From: Cunninghamia lanceolata
Lineage: Eukaryota; Streptophyta; Pinopsida; Cupressales; Cupressaceae
DNA: 64,000 bases
Direction: 5' to 3'
Assembly: GCA_027924645.1 (NCBI GenBank)
Contig: BSBN01000213.1
Coordinates: 29,576,501 to 29,640,500, forward strand
Shown one piece after another: positions 33,104-46,285 of this stretch (the stretch's first letter is position 1; each line of letters opens with the position of its first letter). The notes under the pieces were generated by a model, which did no database searches, was not told where the DNA came from, and was given only the letters and a program-made list of their open reading frames with translations. The position numbers were made by a program, and so were the translations under genes.

Positions 33104-35428
33104 GTGCTTTTGAGTTTGGCCTTCAGGTTGTGTGTTGAAACTATTTTTATGCTTTAGATGAAACGTGTTTCTCATATGTGTGTTAAATACATGGTAGACT
33201 TTTTATGGTGTGTATTTTGTATGGTTTGAATGAAGATGAAGTGTATTGATGAAGTATATGTACTTTGCCCTTCATTTTGTATGCTTTTTGTGTTTAAACC
33301 TTGAGCATCCTATCATTTGGAAGTGTGTTTGAACCTTGACCTTCATAGTGTGTATACGGACTTAGTTTGGCTTCATTGTGTGTTGGATATTCTCTAACTT
33401 TGACTTTTTGTGGGGGTTTGGACTTTGACATTTGTTATGTGTGTGCTTTTGAGTTTGGCCTTCACTTTCTATGTTAAAACTATTCTTATGCTTTAGATGA
33501 CATGTGTTTCTCATATGTGTGTTGAATACATGTACACTTTTTATGATGTCTATTTTGTATGGTTTGAATGAAGATGAAGTGTGTTAATGAAGTATATGTA
33601 CTTTTCCTTTCATTTTCTATATTTTTTGTGTTTGAACATTGAGCATCCTATCATTTGGAAGTGTGTTTGAACCTTGACCTCCATAGTGTGTATGTGGAGT
33701 TGAATTTGGCTTCATCTTGTTTTGGATATTATCTAACTTCGACTTCTTATTGTGGTTTGGACTTTAACCTTTATTATGTGTGTGCCTTTGAGTTTGGCCT
33801 TAACTTTGTGTGTTGAAACTATTCTTATGCTTTAGATGACATGTGTTTCTTTACATGTGTGTTGAATACATGGTAGACTTTTTATGATGTGTATTTTGTA
33901 TGGTTTGAATGAAAATGAAGTGTGTTGATGAAGTATATGTACTTTGCCCTTCATTTTTTATGTTTTTTATGTTTGATCCTTAAGCATCCTATCTTTTGGA
34001 ATTATGTTTGAACCTTGACCTTCATAGTGTGTATGCATACTTGAGTTTGGCTTCATTATGTGTTGGATATTGTCTAACTTTGACTTCTTATTATGGTTTG
34101 GACTTTGACCTTTGTTATGTGTGTACTTTTGAGTTTGGCCTTCACTTTGTGTGTTGAAACTAATCTTATGCTTTAGATGAAGTGTGTTTCTCATATGTGT
34201 GTTGAATACATAGTAGACTTTTTATGATGTGTATTTTGTATGGTTTGAATGTAGATGAAGTGCGTTGATGAAGTAAATGTACTTTCCTTTCATTTTGTAT
34301 TTTTTTTTGTGTTTGAACCCTGAGCATCCTATCATTTGGAAGTGTGTTTGGACCTTGACCTTCATAGTGTGTATGTGGACTTGAATTTGGCTTCATTGTG
34401 TGTTGGATATTATCTAACTTTGACTTCTTATTGTGGTTTGGACTTTGACCTTTACTATGTATGTGCTTTTGAGTTTAGCCTTCACTTTGTGTGTTGAAAC
34501 TATTCTTATACATCTTTAGATGAAGTGTGTTTCTCATATGGTGTGTTGAATACATGGTAAACTTTTTATGGTGTGTATTTTGTATGGTTTGAATGAAGAT
34601 GAAGTGTGTTGATGAAGTATATGTGCTTTGTCCTTCATTTTGTATGTTTTTTGTGTTTGAACCCTAAGCATCCTATCATTTGGAAGTGAGTATTTGGACT
34701 TGAATTTGGCTTCATTATGTGTTGGATGTTGTCTAACTTTGACTTCTTATTGTGGTTTGGACTTTGACCTTTATTATGCATGTGCTTTTGAGTTTGGCCT
34801 TCACTTTGTGTGTTGAAACTATTCTTACACTTTAGATGAAGCGTGTTTCTCATATGTGTGTTGAATACATGGTAGACTTTTTATGGTGTGTATTTTTTAT
34901 GGTTTGAATGAATATGCAAAGTGTTGATGAAGTATATGTCTCGTGCCCTTCATTTTGTATGTTTTTTGTGTTTGAAACTTGAGCATACGATCATTTGGAA
35001 GTGTGTTTGAACCTGGACCTTTATATTGTGTATGTTGACTTGAGTTTGGCTTCATTGTGTGTTGGATATTGTCTAACTTTGACTTTTTACTGTGGTTTGG
35101 ACTTTGACCTTTATTATGTGTGTGATTTTGAGTTTAGCCTTTACTTTGTGTGTTGAAACTATTCTTATGCTTTAGACGAAGTATGTTTCTCATAATTGTA
35201 GTTTGGATGAACAACTTTTTATGGGTTGATGAATTTTTTTTTAAACTTTAGATTTTATTTCTTATATTTGAACATTGGGTGTTTTTATATGTTTTCACTT
35301 TGTGTGTTTTTATGTGTGTGACATTCAATTCAACTTTTTGGGGCTTTGTGGTTTGGACCTTTATTATGTATGTGCTTTTGGGTTTGGACTTCACTTTGTG
35401 TGTTGAAACTCTTCTTATGCTTTAGATA
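33104..35428. repeat. 340-bp satellite array 2
   Basis: Six to seven monomers (phase phrase near 33186, 33523, 33866, 34205, 34549, 34866). It ends, like arrays 1 and 3, with a 316-bp short unit and then GCTTTAGAT at the B insertion point. Unit-specific variants line up with the ends of arrays 1 and 3, for example the insertion reading CTTATACATCTTTA at 34505. Confidence 0.92.
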
Positions 35429-37796
35429 TGGTGGCACCCTCAAATTTTGCACATTTGATGTGCCAATATTCTTTCGACGTATTGACAAAAGCTTGGTTGA
35501 CAGGGTGCTCAATTTACCCAGGAGGCCACCTTTGTCAATTAAAAATTTTTAACTCAAAAATTATCTTGCAAATCCGTTTGGCTGGATGGTTTTTGGTACA
35601 TATGGTTACACACCTACTCAATTTCATGCTTCCAGGACAAGTTTTGATAGGCCTTTTAATTATTTTCTGACTGCGACCGGGTTAAAATTGGCTTTCTGAA
35701 AAGTTTCAAATCTTGCAATTATGAGGGTGACCCTATTGTCAATTTAGTCTCAACCGTCTCCAGTTTCAATTTCATCAAAATCGGAGACCATTTGATGCAT
35801 TATTTTAAAGCATTCCAATTATGGCAAACTCGTTTGGTGGGTTAGTTTACAAAGCATGTGCCTGAATTTGGCTAGTGAAGTGAATTATGAGGAAATGGGT
35901 TTGCTTAAAATGATTGATAATGCACCTGTGCAAATTTTTGTAGTCGTCGGATGCCTAGTTTGCCCACGGCGGAAATGTGCCAAACACCTAGAGGATGAAA
36001 TTAAAGATTGCATAAGTTTCAAAGTTTAAAATGCAATATAAAAATTAAATATTAGAGGGGGGCATTTTAAAAAAATAAGTTTCAACTTGATAAGAAAAGT
36101 CAAATGTCATAGGGAAAGGCATGTAAAAAGTTTATTAAACTTAATAAAAGTTTATGAAGTGAAATGAAAGCTACGTTAGTGCTTATCACACCATCGCAAC
36201 CCTCCCTGTTACCTCTCCTCAACCCCCTGCGATGGGGCGAAATAACCATAGTAAGGAATTTTGTAACCTCCTCTCCCTTCTGTAGGTGTAAGCAAGTTGC
36301 TTCCTTCATTTTTGTGGCAATTTTGATAAGTTTTTAGCCGCTCCAGGCAGGTTTTAGTGGTGGCAATCACATTTTTATGTCTCAAGCACTTTTTTGAAGC
36401 TATTTTTTTGCCCAAAATTATTGTTCTAGGCTGCAAAATCTTCCCATAACCATTCCTCATGCATTGGCAAATGTTTTTTAGCTGTTTGTAATGATTTTAG
36501 AGTGCCAGAATGGCCAAAAACGCCCCTCCTCTGTCAAAAACGACCCAGAGATGTTTGGTTTGGGCAAAGATTAGAATTGGATGTTGTGATGGTCTTTCTA
36601 TGGAAAAATGCTATGAAAAAGCTCAAGAATGAGATCCAAGGTTCATGTTGCATCCGTGCAGAGGAATGAAGTCTCCAGCTGTTGCAGTTTAAATTGGGGG
36701 ATGAGTAAAAAATGTAAAAAAATTAAAAGAGGGATATTAAAGTATATTTTATTCATTTTTCTTTTTCTCTTTTAATGTATTAAATTTTTATTCCCAATGC
36801 ATTTCGGAGGGAAAATTGTAATGGAAAAAGTCTCACCTACCTTCAGAATGTAGTAAATTTTAGGACAACACATTTGAGCCTATATGAAAACAACTGGGCT
36901 TTCATTTTGTGTTGTTGAAGATTGTATATTTTGAGCTTTGGAATGAAATACATGCTTTGACAGGTTGCCCCATCATTGTGCTGTAAGTTTTAGTTTTCAT
37001 GTTGAATGTCATTTTCATCAGCTATCTATCAGTTTCAAGTTGCAATATATGAGTAATGCTATATGCATGTGTTTTTGTTAACTGTCTCCATTGTTATTTG
37101 CATCTTTCTTTTGAATTTGGTAGCCAAGGGTTGTCTAAGTTCTTGAATGCACACTTGTTGTATTACATATTTGATCTCTTACTTCTGTTTAAGGAATAGA
37201 TGAAATGTTTTAGGTCAAATATGTAGAAAAATGTTTTATGACAGGGATATCTATAAGTAGAGTTAGCATGAATACCTATTCTTGGGTGTTTTTGTAGGGC
37301 AAAAACTAGTGAACCCTCTAAAGCTGTATGTCTATATTGTTGTTTGAAATTCTTTGAATGTTAAAATTTGACTCTGCATCCTGAGATAAGCACCGGTCAC
37401 AAGTTAGAAAGATTTCATGGTACAAATCCTAGTCTTGCAGCCAAAACATATAAAGTAAAATTATTTCAAAATCTCAATCATTTAGGTTTCAGGAGTAGGC
37501 TTGTAGTTGCACGCTCTTAGAAATAACTAGTGTGATAGTCCAAGAACATTGTCAGACTAGGGTTTATCTAACAAATCTTGGTGCATACCTGAAAGCATTC
37601 TGCCTGAAGTAGTCAAAGATAAACCTTTTGGTTTTAAATAAGGGAATACCCTCCCAGGTGCGGCTAAACCTAAAGTGTAGGGAAGACAAGTGCAAACAAT
37701 CTCCCGTCTTCAATGTTGGCCAAATCTTACATTAAACTTGAGCATAAGAAGTGGCAAATCTTTAGAGTTTGATGTTTGATGATTTGGGAACCAACA
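35429..37796 (+). repeat. 5' LTR of B3
   Basis: TGGTGGCACC...GGAACCAACA, 2368 bp. It is about 147 bp longer than the 3' LTR, mainly because of indels in the first kilobase. The region near 35940-36240 matches the 5' LTR start of copy 3 (63890 onward). Candidate TATA TATATGAAA at 36881. Confidence 0.88.
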
Positions 37797-37800
37797 AAAC

Positions 37801-37818
37801 TAGTGACTCTGCTAGGGA
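37801..37818 (+). promoter_or_regulatory. Primer-binding site of B3
   Basis: TAGTGACTCTGCTAGGGA, four bases after the LTR, identical to that of B2. It is a drifted tRNA-Arg type site; two or three changes from the element A version. Confidence 0.7.
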
Positions 37819-38449
37819 TCAATGCTATATCCATGAGAAAGGAGTCTAGAATTTGACGAATCTATGCATTTGGTTCAGATTTTAAGAAGTTATCAGACCT
37901 GGAAGTGCTTTGTTGCAGCAATTTTAAAAGGATTTATGTGTGACTCTACTATTGAGGAGAACCTAGAATGAAATAAAGGAATTTTCAGCTTCATAAAGCT
38001 CATTCCTTTACAAGGAGGTGGTGACTGTGCATACAAAGAACTTGATAAAGGATGTAAAAAGTTCTAGATCAACATGTTCTCAATTAGGAAGGAGGGTTAG
38101 CAGCTGCAACATATCCAGGATTTTTTTTTGGTTTTCAAGAAGGATAAGTTTGTGTAGGAAAATGAATATTTGAAAGTCAAGAAAATTTTGGCTCCCTATC
38201 AAGTGAAACTAAGCACTAAAGAAGGGAAATAGTGGTGATAGGCTTGCATACTTTTGCATTTGCTGATAATGGAGTTTGTATTTTCAAAGAAGTATGCAAT
38301 ATTTTTTTAAGAGACTCATTTAGAGGACCTTAAGCAAGCTGAAACAAAAGTTCATATTTTAAGGGCTTAAGATCATTGTTGTAGAGGAGTTTGGTTTGCC
38401 TTGTGTAACTGCAAAGTTAATATCAAAAGGCTTGTAAAGGTGTGAAGAA

Positions 38450-41293
38450 ATGTACCATCAACCCCTGCATCCTTGTATGGACCCAAACGTAGCAATGCAT
38501 AGTGTGCTGTCCCAGCCATGTAATAAGAGAAATTTCAGCATTGACAGATATAGAGCCATAAATTTCAGTGGCATTTGTGGTTTCTCAAATGTCATACCAT
38601 CTAAAATCATAAAGTATTTACCTACATTCAATGGTGTGAAGAGTGAATCAGTGGAAAAACACTTGCAACCGTATAATGATCTGATGGATGACTATGAGAT
38701 AGATCACGGGGATGTGATTATGAGACTATTTGTTCAGTCTCTAAAAGGAGATGCAAGTGACTGGTTCTCTTATCTTCTGGCATGCTCTGTCCATTCTTGG
38801 AGTAGATTTATGGCAGTATTCATAAAATAGTTTGGTGAAAGAATGTCTGAGTTTTCACTTATCAATGACTTCATGTATATCCACATTGAAGAAGATGAAT
38901 TAGTTCTAACATTTAACCTTAGATTCATAAAGGAATTAAAAAGAATTCTAGAATGTATGATACCTAATGATGCATTGTGTTTGGTGGTTTACCTTGGTGC
39001 ATTTAACAAGAAAATGAGGTACAAATTGAGAAGTGAGGATGCAACAAATTTGAATGAGGCTTTTGAAATTGCAATGGACTTTGAAAAGGTTTCAAAGTAT
39101 GGAATGATTAAAAGGTTCAAGCCAAAATCTATGGATTGTTATGAAGAGTTCTATGCAGCTGAGCAATGCAAGTCGAAGGTTATGAATGATTGCCAAAGCA
39201 ATTATCAGTTTGCTGCCCTAGTTTTTGATTCATTCCATGATATGGGTTATGTTCCTATATATACTAAATTTGAGCAAAAACATGATGCAAGGAACGTCAT
39301 ATATCCAAATGTTGATCACACAGGTCCTGCTGTTGGAAGTGAGCAATATGGTGATAGTGTGCAGATGAATGGAACCGAAAGGTTTGAAAATATGGTTATA
39401 CATGTATCTAGTTTAGAAAATGTTCATGATCAGCTAATAGACACAATGCATGTTTATGAAAATGGTGCTCTAAATGCATCACATGGTCAAGTAATGGATA
39501 TGCATCAAACTTTGCCTAGTTAGAGCTCGGTCAATGATGAGGCAAGAGCATTTTCAGGTAGTGAGGGTGTTCCATTAACCCGTGCAATAGATTGATGTTC
39601 TCCTGACAGAGGTATAATAGAGCTCCAATGACAGCCTTGTGTTGAGAGCGATTCAGAAGGTATATCCATTGATTGTTACTCTGTTAATTACATTGAAATG
39701 AATGGTGTTGATGATGTAGCCTTACTCTCAAAAGATCAAGTGATGGGGAATAATGAGTGCATGAATGGTGGGCCATCATTGTTGCTGATTGAAGATATCA
39801 AGAGGGTAGAAGGATCCTCATATTGTGCAATATTAGAGCCTATCGACATGGCATAAATTTTAGGCCTATATGTGACAAAATCAGAGGATGAAGATTGTTT
39901 TCAAAATGAATATGTTTCAGCTATTCTAGTTTGTTCATTGAGAGGTGATTATGCAAAGGGCGGTCATGACATAATGCATAAGGAGAAAGAACTCATGATA
40001 CACCATGAAGAGCAAGTCTGCAATAAAGGAAATAAAGATTGTGATTAGCCCATGAGAGAAGAATGTGTGAATACAGATTACAGAGATATACATGTGATTA
40101 CTTTTTGCAATAATGTTGTCATTAAAGAGCCTCAGGAGTACACGAGTGTAAGGTTTGATACCTCAATTTATGATTCAAATAATGATAATGATGTCCTAGC
40201 TGTAAATGATTATTTGTATGAGGCCGATATTGAGGTTTTCACTCTGGATACAGAGGATACTGACTCATATAATGACAAGAAACGTGTTGATGCTTGTCAA
40301 AATCCAGACCCATGTGTGATCCTTTCAGATGATGAAAGATATGAACATGTTGAATGTGAATGTGATGATTATATCTACAATGCTGAAGTTGAAATGTTTA
40401 CTTTTATCATGGATGCATTGATGAAGAGGAAAATCAGGGTCACTATTCAGATGTGAATGGGCAAGTTGTTGATGTTCATGTTCATACAACAGGGGACAGT
40501 TTTGATTGTGATTATAGGGGTGACTTGAAGCTTCTAATAAGGGGCAATGTTCTAATTTCTTCATGCCTTCTTTTGAGGTATTTCTGGCAGAGTTTAATGA
40601 TGAAAGTGTTGAGCACAATAATGATAGGTATGAGGATGTTTTTGACAATAAGCTCCATCAGCCTATTGCCCATGGTGATTGTGAGTATGATCAATTTTTA
40701 ATTGATTATCATTTCTTATATGAGCATGTTTGGAAAAATTTTGCCTCAAGGTTGAAAGGTTTGTATGAATGTGAAAGCCAGTGTTGAACAGAGCAAGTAA
40801 AGATGCTACCTGTGTATGAATATCAGTATAGTGCAAACTTGGAGCTACAATTTGGCTTAAATGAGTCAGGGCAAATATTTCTTGATGAGACTATTGAACA
40901 CATCCTTTTTGAAGCCTTTATATTTGATATGCAAACTGAATATGTTTTTAAGGTTTATGAAGCTGACTGTCCAAGGGATTATGAATGTTTTCAATTTTTA
41001 GTTCAGTTGGATGAGCATTTAGTTGAACATGATAGTGAGATGGATATGGTAAAATGCCAAATGATTATGGGTTTCAGTTTGTGTGCAACTTTCAGATTGA
41101 TAGAGGTAATATTGAAAGGGGCAGGATTAGTGATGTGGTTAGGCATGGCAGTGCTAGTGTTAGTTTGTGGACTGTTTATGGTGGTGCTTTCATACTTGAC
41201 CTAATGAAGTCAGATGAAAAGATGATATTTGACAGAGGAGGCTTTTGGTTTTTCATTTGTAGGGGCCCCCAACAAATAAAATTGAAAGTATGA
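38450..41293 (+). pseudogene. Gag-type polyprotein of B3, lightly damaged
   Basis: Best copy of the B protein. Residues 1-126 (38450-38827) hold MYHQPLHPCMDPN, FSIDRYRAINFSGICGF, KYLPTFNG, DYEIDHGDVIMRLFVQSLKG and DWFSYLLACSVHSWSRF. A TAG at 38828 replaces a Gln codon (CAG/CAA in B1 and A), then FGERMSEFSL..LRFIKELKRILECMIPND and VYLGAFNKKMRYKLRSED continue to a TAG at 39521. The frame picks up again in the acidic region (40052-40456, 40563-40787). The frame that gives a sensible end (CNFQIDRGNIERGR... to FWFFICRGPQQIKLKV) stops at 41293, just 23 bases before the tRNA-like block. No zinc knuckle, protease or pol. Roughly 900-950 residues in the ancestor. Confidence 0.8.
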
Positions 41294-41316
41294 TTTTTAA
41301 TGCAAGATGGAGCATT

Positions 41317-41415
41317 GACTCTGTAGCCCAATGGATTCGACACCTAGTCTACATCCCAGAGATAACTGGAATCTCACCATGCCTATAAGAGGCATGCGTT
41401 CCCAAGTAAGAGCCA
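41317..41415 (+). other. tRNA-Arg-like block before B3 3' LTR
   Basis: GACTCTGTAGCCCAATGGAT (acceptor strand, D arm, box A) through TAAGAGCCA. The hairpin CATGCCTATAAGAGGCATG lies at 41378-41396: same 6-bp stem as in A and B1, with loop TATAAGA instead of TGCAAGA. The middle is more diverged than in A. The junction with the LTR reads CCACTAGTGG, a perfect 10-bp palindrome. Confidence 0.8.
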
Positions 41416-41416
41416 C

Positions 41417-43637
41417 TAGTGGCACCCTAAAATTTTGCAAATTTGATGTGCCAATATTCTTTCAACGTGTCGACAAAGGCTTGGTCAACAGGCTGCTCAA
41501 TCTACCCCGAAGGCCACCTTCGTCAATTAAAAGTTTTCAACTCAGAAATTATCTCACAAATCCATTTGGTAGTATGTTTTTTGGTACATATGGTGACACG
41601 CCTGCTCAATTTCATGCTTCCAGGACAAGTTTTGATCGGCCTTTTAATTATTTTCTGACTGTGACTGGGTTAAAATTGGCTTTCTGAAAAGTTTCAAATC
41701 TTGCAATTCTGACGGTGACCCAATTGCCGATTTGGTCTCGAACGTCTCCAGTTCCAATTTCATCAAAATTTAAGACTGTTTGATGCATTATTTTAATGCA
41801 TTCCAGTTATGGCAAACTCGTCTGACATGTCAGTTTACAAAGCAGGGGCCTTAATTTGGCTGGCAAAGCAAAGTCTGAGGAAATGGGTTTACTTAAAATA
41901 ATTGATAATGCACCTGTGTGGTCATTAGATGCCCAGTTTGCCCGCGATGGAAATGCGCCAAATGCCTAGAGGAACAAATTAAAAATTGTATAAGTTTCAA
42001 AGTTTAAAAATGTAATATAAAAATTAAATATTAGAGAGGGGGCATTTTAAAAAAGAAGTTTCAACGTGATAAGAAAAGTCAAATGTCATAGGGAAAGGCA
42101 TGTAAAAGTTTATTAAACTTAATAAAAGTTTATGAAGTGAAATGAGAGCTACGTTGGTGGTTATCGCACCATCGCAACCCTCCCTGCGGCCTTCTCAGCC
42201 ACCTGCGATGGTGCCCATCACAAGGTATTTTTTAGTGCTGACAATCATGTTTTTGGTCTTGGGCACTTTTTTTAAGGCATTTTGGCCCAAAATTGTTGTT
42301 CCAGGCTGCAAAATCTTCCCATGATCATTCCACATGCATTGGCGAATGTTTTTTGGCTATTCGTAATGATTTTAGAGTGCCAGAATGGGCAAAAATGCCC
42401 CTCCTCTATCAAAAACGACCCAAAGATGTTTGGCAGCAAAGATCAGAATTGGATGTTGTTGTGATGGTCTTTCTATGGCAAAATGCTATGAAGAAACTAA
42501 AGAATGAGATCCACGGTCTCCAGCTTCTATCGTTCAAATTGGGGGATGAGTAAAAATCTAAAAAAATTAAAAGAAGAATATTAAAGCATATTTTATTCAT
42601 TTTTATTCTCCTCTTTTAGTGTATTAATTTTGTATTCCCAATCCATTTTGGAGGGAAAATTGTAATGGAAAAAAGTCCCACCTACCTCCAGAATGTAGTA
42701 AATTTTAGGGCAACATGTTTGAGCCTATAAGAAAACTACTGGTCTTTTATTTTGTGTTGTTGAAGATTGCATATTTTGAGATTTGGAATGAAATACATAC
42801 TTTGACAGGCTGCCCCATCTTTGTGCCATAAGTTTCAGTTTTCATGTTGAATGCCATTTTCATCGGCTATCTATCAGTTTCAGGTTGCAATATATGAGCA
42901 ATGCTATATGCATGTTTTTTGTTAACTGTCTCCATTGTTATTTACATTTTTATTTTGAACTGGGTAGCCAAGGGTTGTCTAAGTTCTTGAATGCACACTT
43001 GATGTATTGCATATTTGATCTCTTACTTCTGTTTAAGGAATAGATTAAATGTTTTAGGTCAAATATGGAGAAAAATATTTTATGATAGAGATATCTATAA
43101 GTAGAGTTCGCATAAATACCTATTATTGGGTGTTTCTGTAAGGCATAAACTAGTGAACCCTCTAAAACTGTATGTCTATATTGTTGTTTGAAATACTTTG
43201 CATGTTAAAATTTGACTCTGCATCCTAAGATAGGCACCTGCCACAAGTTAGAAAGATTTCGTGGTTCAAATCCTAGTCTTGCAACCAAAACATATAAAGT
43301 AAAATCATTTCAAAATCTCAATCATTTAGGTTTTAGGAGTAGGGTTGTAGCTGCATGCTCTTAGAATTAACTAGTGTGATAGTCCAAGAACATTGTCAGT
43401 CTAGGGTTTATCCAACAAATCTTGGTTCATACCTGAGAGCATTCTTCCTGAAGTAGTCAAAGATAAATCTTTTGGTTTTAAACAAGAGAATACCCTCCCA
43501 GGTGCGACAGAACCTAAAGTGCAGGGGAGACAAGTGCAAACAATCTCCCATCTTTGTCGGCCAAATCTTTTATTAAACTTGAGCATAAGAAGTGGCAAAT
43601 CTTTAGAGTTTGATGTTTGCTGATTTGGGAACCAACA
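41417..43637 (+). repeat. 3' LTR of B3
   Basis: Starts TAGTGGCACC (one change from the 5' LTR) and ends ACCAACA; 2221 bp. Candidate TATA TATAAGAAA at 42726. Flanked on the right by target copy AGATG and the interrupted satellite. Confidence 0.9.
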
Positions 43638-46285
43638 AGATGAAGTGTGTTTCTCATAATTGTGAATTGGTTGAACAACGTTTTATGAGTTCATGAATTT
43701 TTTTTAAAACTTTGAATTTTATTTCTTATGTTTGAACATTCGGTGTTTTGACACGTGTTAGACATTCAATTCAAATTGTATGGACTTTGTGGCTTGGATC
43801 GACCTTTATTATGTGTGTGCTTTTGAGTTTGGCCTTCACTTTGTGTTTTAAAACTATTCTTATGCTTCTAGATGAATTGTGTTTCTCATAATTGTGGTTT
43901 GGATGAACAACTTTTGATGGATTCATGGAATTTTTTAAAAACGTTTTAAATTTTCTTCTTATGTTTGAACATTAGGTGTTTTTATATGTGTTTTCACTTT
44001 GTGTGTTTTGATGTGTGTGAGACATTCAATTCTAATTGTTTGGAGTGTTGTGTGAGTTAACTATGGAATTTATTTATTGTGCTTTTATAGTGGGACCATT
44101 AGAATTTAATTTATAGTTTCTTGCAGTGAGAATCTTGGCATTCATTATGTGGTTTTATGTTTGGCATTTACTATCTACATCCTTATTGAGGCTTGGATGA
44201 AGTGTGTTTGTTAACTTTGAAATTCTCTATGTTTGAGTGTTTAGAGGTGTAGAGTAGTGCAATTTATATTCTTTGAAGTGTTGTGTGAGTTTTTCTTAAA
44301 GATAATGCGCCTGGTAAACTTTTTAAAGTGACCAGTGACATTGGTGCGACACGCCCTTTGGCTCCACGAGAACACTTTTGTCCAAAGCTATGAATTGGTG
44401 AGGCCACAACACAGGGGTCATCCCCTACCATGAACACTTGCATTAACACTACAAGTTCAAACTTGCAAGCTCGTTGTCCAAGCGAAGGCATAAAGCCTAC
44501 GAGCTCATTGGCCCAGCTAGGGTTTGAACCCTAGTGGCCGCCACTACAACCGAGCGACTTAACCATCGAACCACGCCCTTAATGGCAAAAGTGTTGTGTG
44601 AGTTAAATTTCACATTTAATTTTTTTTTTTTTTAGAGTGTGAGGACTATTGGCTTGCTTTCTGAACTTTAAACTTTGAGCTCTTTGTGTGTGTGTAAACT
44701 ATTTCTTATGCTTTAGACAAAGTATTTAGTGCAAACTTTGTAGCTTTTTAGAACTTCTTATGGTTTGGATGAAATGTAACTAAAATTTTGATATTCAATT
44801 TATTTGATTGATTGTTTTTGAGTTAAGTTTTAATCTAATCTTTGATCTTTGGAATTTAATTTGTGTTTTTTGAAGTGAGAATTTGGCTTTGAGTAAGTGT
44901 GCATGTTTTTTTGGCATTTATTTTCAACTTATTATTGTGGATTGGATGATTTTTTTTTAAACTTTGAATTTTATTTCTTAGATTTGAACATTGTGTGTTT
45001 TTATATGTTTTCATTTTGTGTGTTTTGATGTGTGTGAGACATTCAATTCAACTAGTTTGGAATTTGTGGTTTGGACTAACCTTTATGAAGTGTGCACTTT
45101 TGAGTTTGGCCTTCACTTTGTGTGTTGAAACTATTCTTATGCTTTAGATGAATTGTGTTTCTCGTAATTGTGATTTGGTCGAACAATTTTTTATGAGTTG
45201 ACAAATTTTTTTAAAACTTTGAATTTTATTTCTTATGTTTGAACATTAGGTGTCTTGACTTGTGTGAGACATTTAATTCGATTTGTTTGGACTTTGTGGT
45301 TTGGACTGACCTTTATTATGTGTGTGCTTTTGAGTTTGGCCTTCACATTGTGTTTTGAAACTATTCTTATGCTTTCGGATGAATTGTGTTTCTCATAATT
45401 GTGGTTTGGATGAGCAAACTTTTTATGGATTCATGGAATTTTTTTAAAACTTTGAATTTTATTTCTTATGTTTGAACATTGGGTGTTTTTATGTGTTTTC
45501 ACTTTGTGTGTTTTGATGTGTGTGAGACATTCAATTTGAATTGTTTGAAGTGTTGTGTGAATTAACTATGGCATTTACTTTTTGTGCTTTGGTTAGTGGG
45601 ATGATTGGAATTTAATTTGTATTTTTTGAAGTGAGAATTTTGGCATATATTATGTGATTTTAAGTTTGACATTTACTTTCTACATCCTTATCGAGGCTCG
45701 GATGAAGTGTGTTTGTTGAACTTTAAAATTCATTGTGTTTGTGTGTTTAGAGGCGTAGAGTACAATGCAATTTATATTCTTTGAAGTGTTGTGTGAGTTA
45801 ATTTCACATTTAATTTATGTTTTTTAGAGTTTGAACTTGGTATTTAGTGCAAACTTGGTAGTTTTTTAGAATTTCTTATGGTTTGGATGAAGCTTAACTA
45901 AAATTTTGACATTCATTTTATTTGATTTGATTGTTTCTGTTAAGTTTTTGTGATTTTAATTTAATCTTTGATATTTGGAATTTAATTTGTTTTTTTGAAG
46001 TGGGAATTTTGGCTTTCAATAAGTGTGCATGTTTTGTCGGCATTTATTTTCAACTTATTGTGGCTTGTATGCTTTTTTTTTAAAATGTTGCATTTTATTT
46101 CTTATGACATTGGGTATTTTTATATGTTTTCATTTTGTGTGTTTTGATGTGTGTGAGACATTCAATTCAACTTTTTTGGACTTTGTTGTTTGGACTGACT
46201 TTTATTATGTATGCACTTTTGAGTTTGGCCTTCACTTTGTGTGTTGAAACAATTCTTATGCTTTAGATGAAGTGTTTTTCTCATA
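43638..46285. repeat. Two higher-order repeats of about 1.2 kb
   Basis: Two tandem copies of a unit related to the 340-bp satellite but longer: about 43643-45147 (1.19 kb once the SINE is removed) and about 45148-46280. Anchors recur in both: GAAACTATTCTTATGCTT at about 43850 and 45355, TTTGGCATTTACT-like words, GAGACATTCAATT, and TTTAGAGG(T/C)GTAGAG at about 44240 and 45747. Each unit contains several GTTTGAACATT and TTTTCACTTTGTGTG subunits. Element B was inserted at the left edge of this type of repeat. Confidence 0.82.
44276..44604 (-). mobile_element. tRNA-derived SINE with 16-bp target duplication
   Basis: The perfect target-site duplication AAGTGTTGTGTGAGTT lies at 44276-44291 and 44589-44604; the other copy of the host repeat (45785 region) has the uninterrupted site. 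The 297-bp insert on the minus strand begins with a tRNA-related head: Pol III box A TGGTTCGATGG (44573-44563) and box B GGTTCAAACC (44530-44521). A unique body follows, ending in TTTAAGAAA, the A-rich tail. SINEs are transcribed by Pol III and moved by LINE enzymes. Family name not assigned. Confidence 0.92.

Larger units (their letters stand above)
35424..43642 (+). mobile_element. Gag-only LTR element B3, both LTRs present
   Basis: 5' LTR 35429-37796, primer-binding site 37801-37818, gag-type region 38450-41293, tRNA-like block 41317-41415, 3' LTR 41417-43637. Target copies are AGATA (35424-35428) and AGATG (43638-43642), one mismatch. The sequence on both sides is the same satellite phrase, CTTTAGATGAAGTGTG, so it is a genuine single insertion. 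It is the best B copy for describing the family. Confidence 0.92.
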
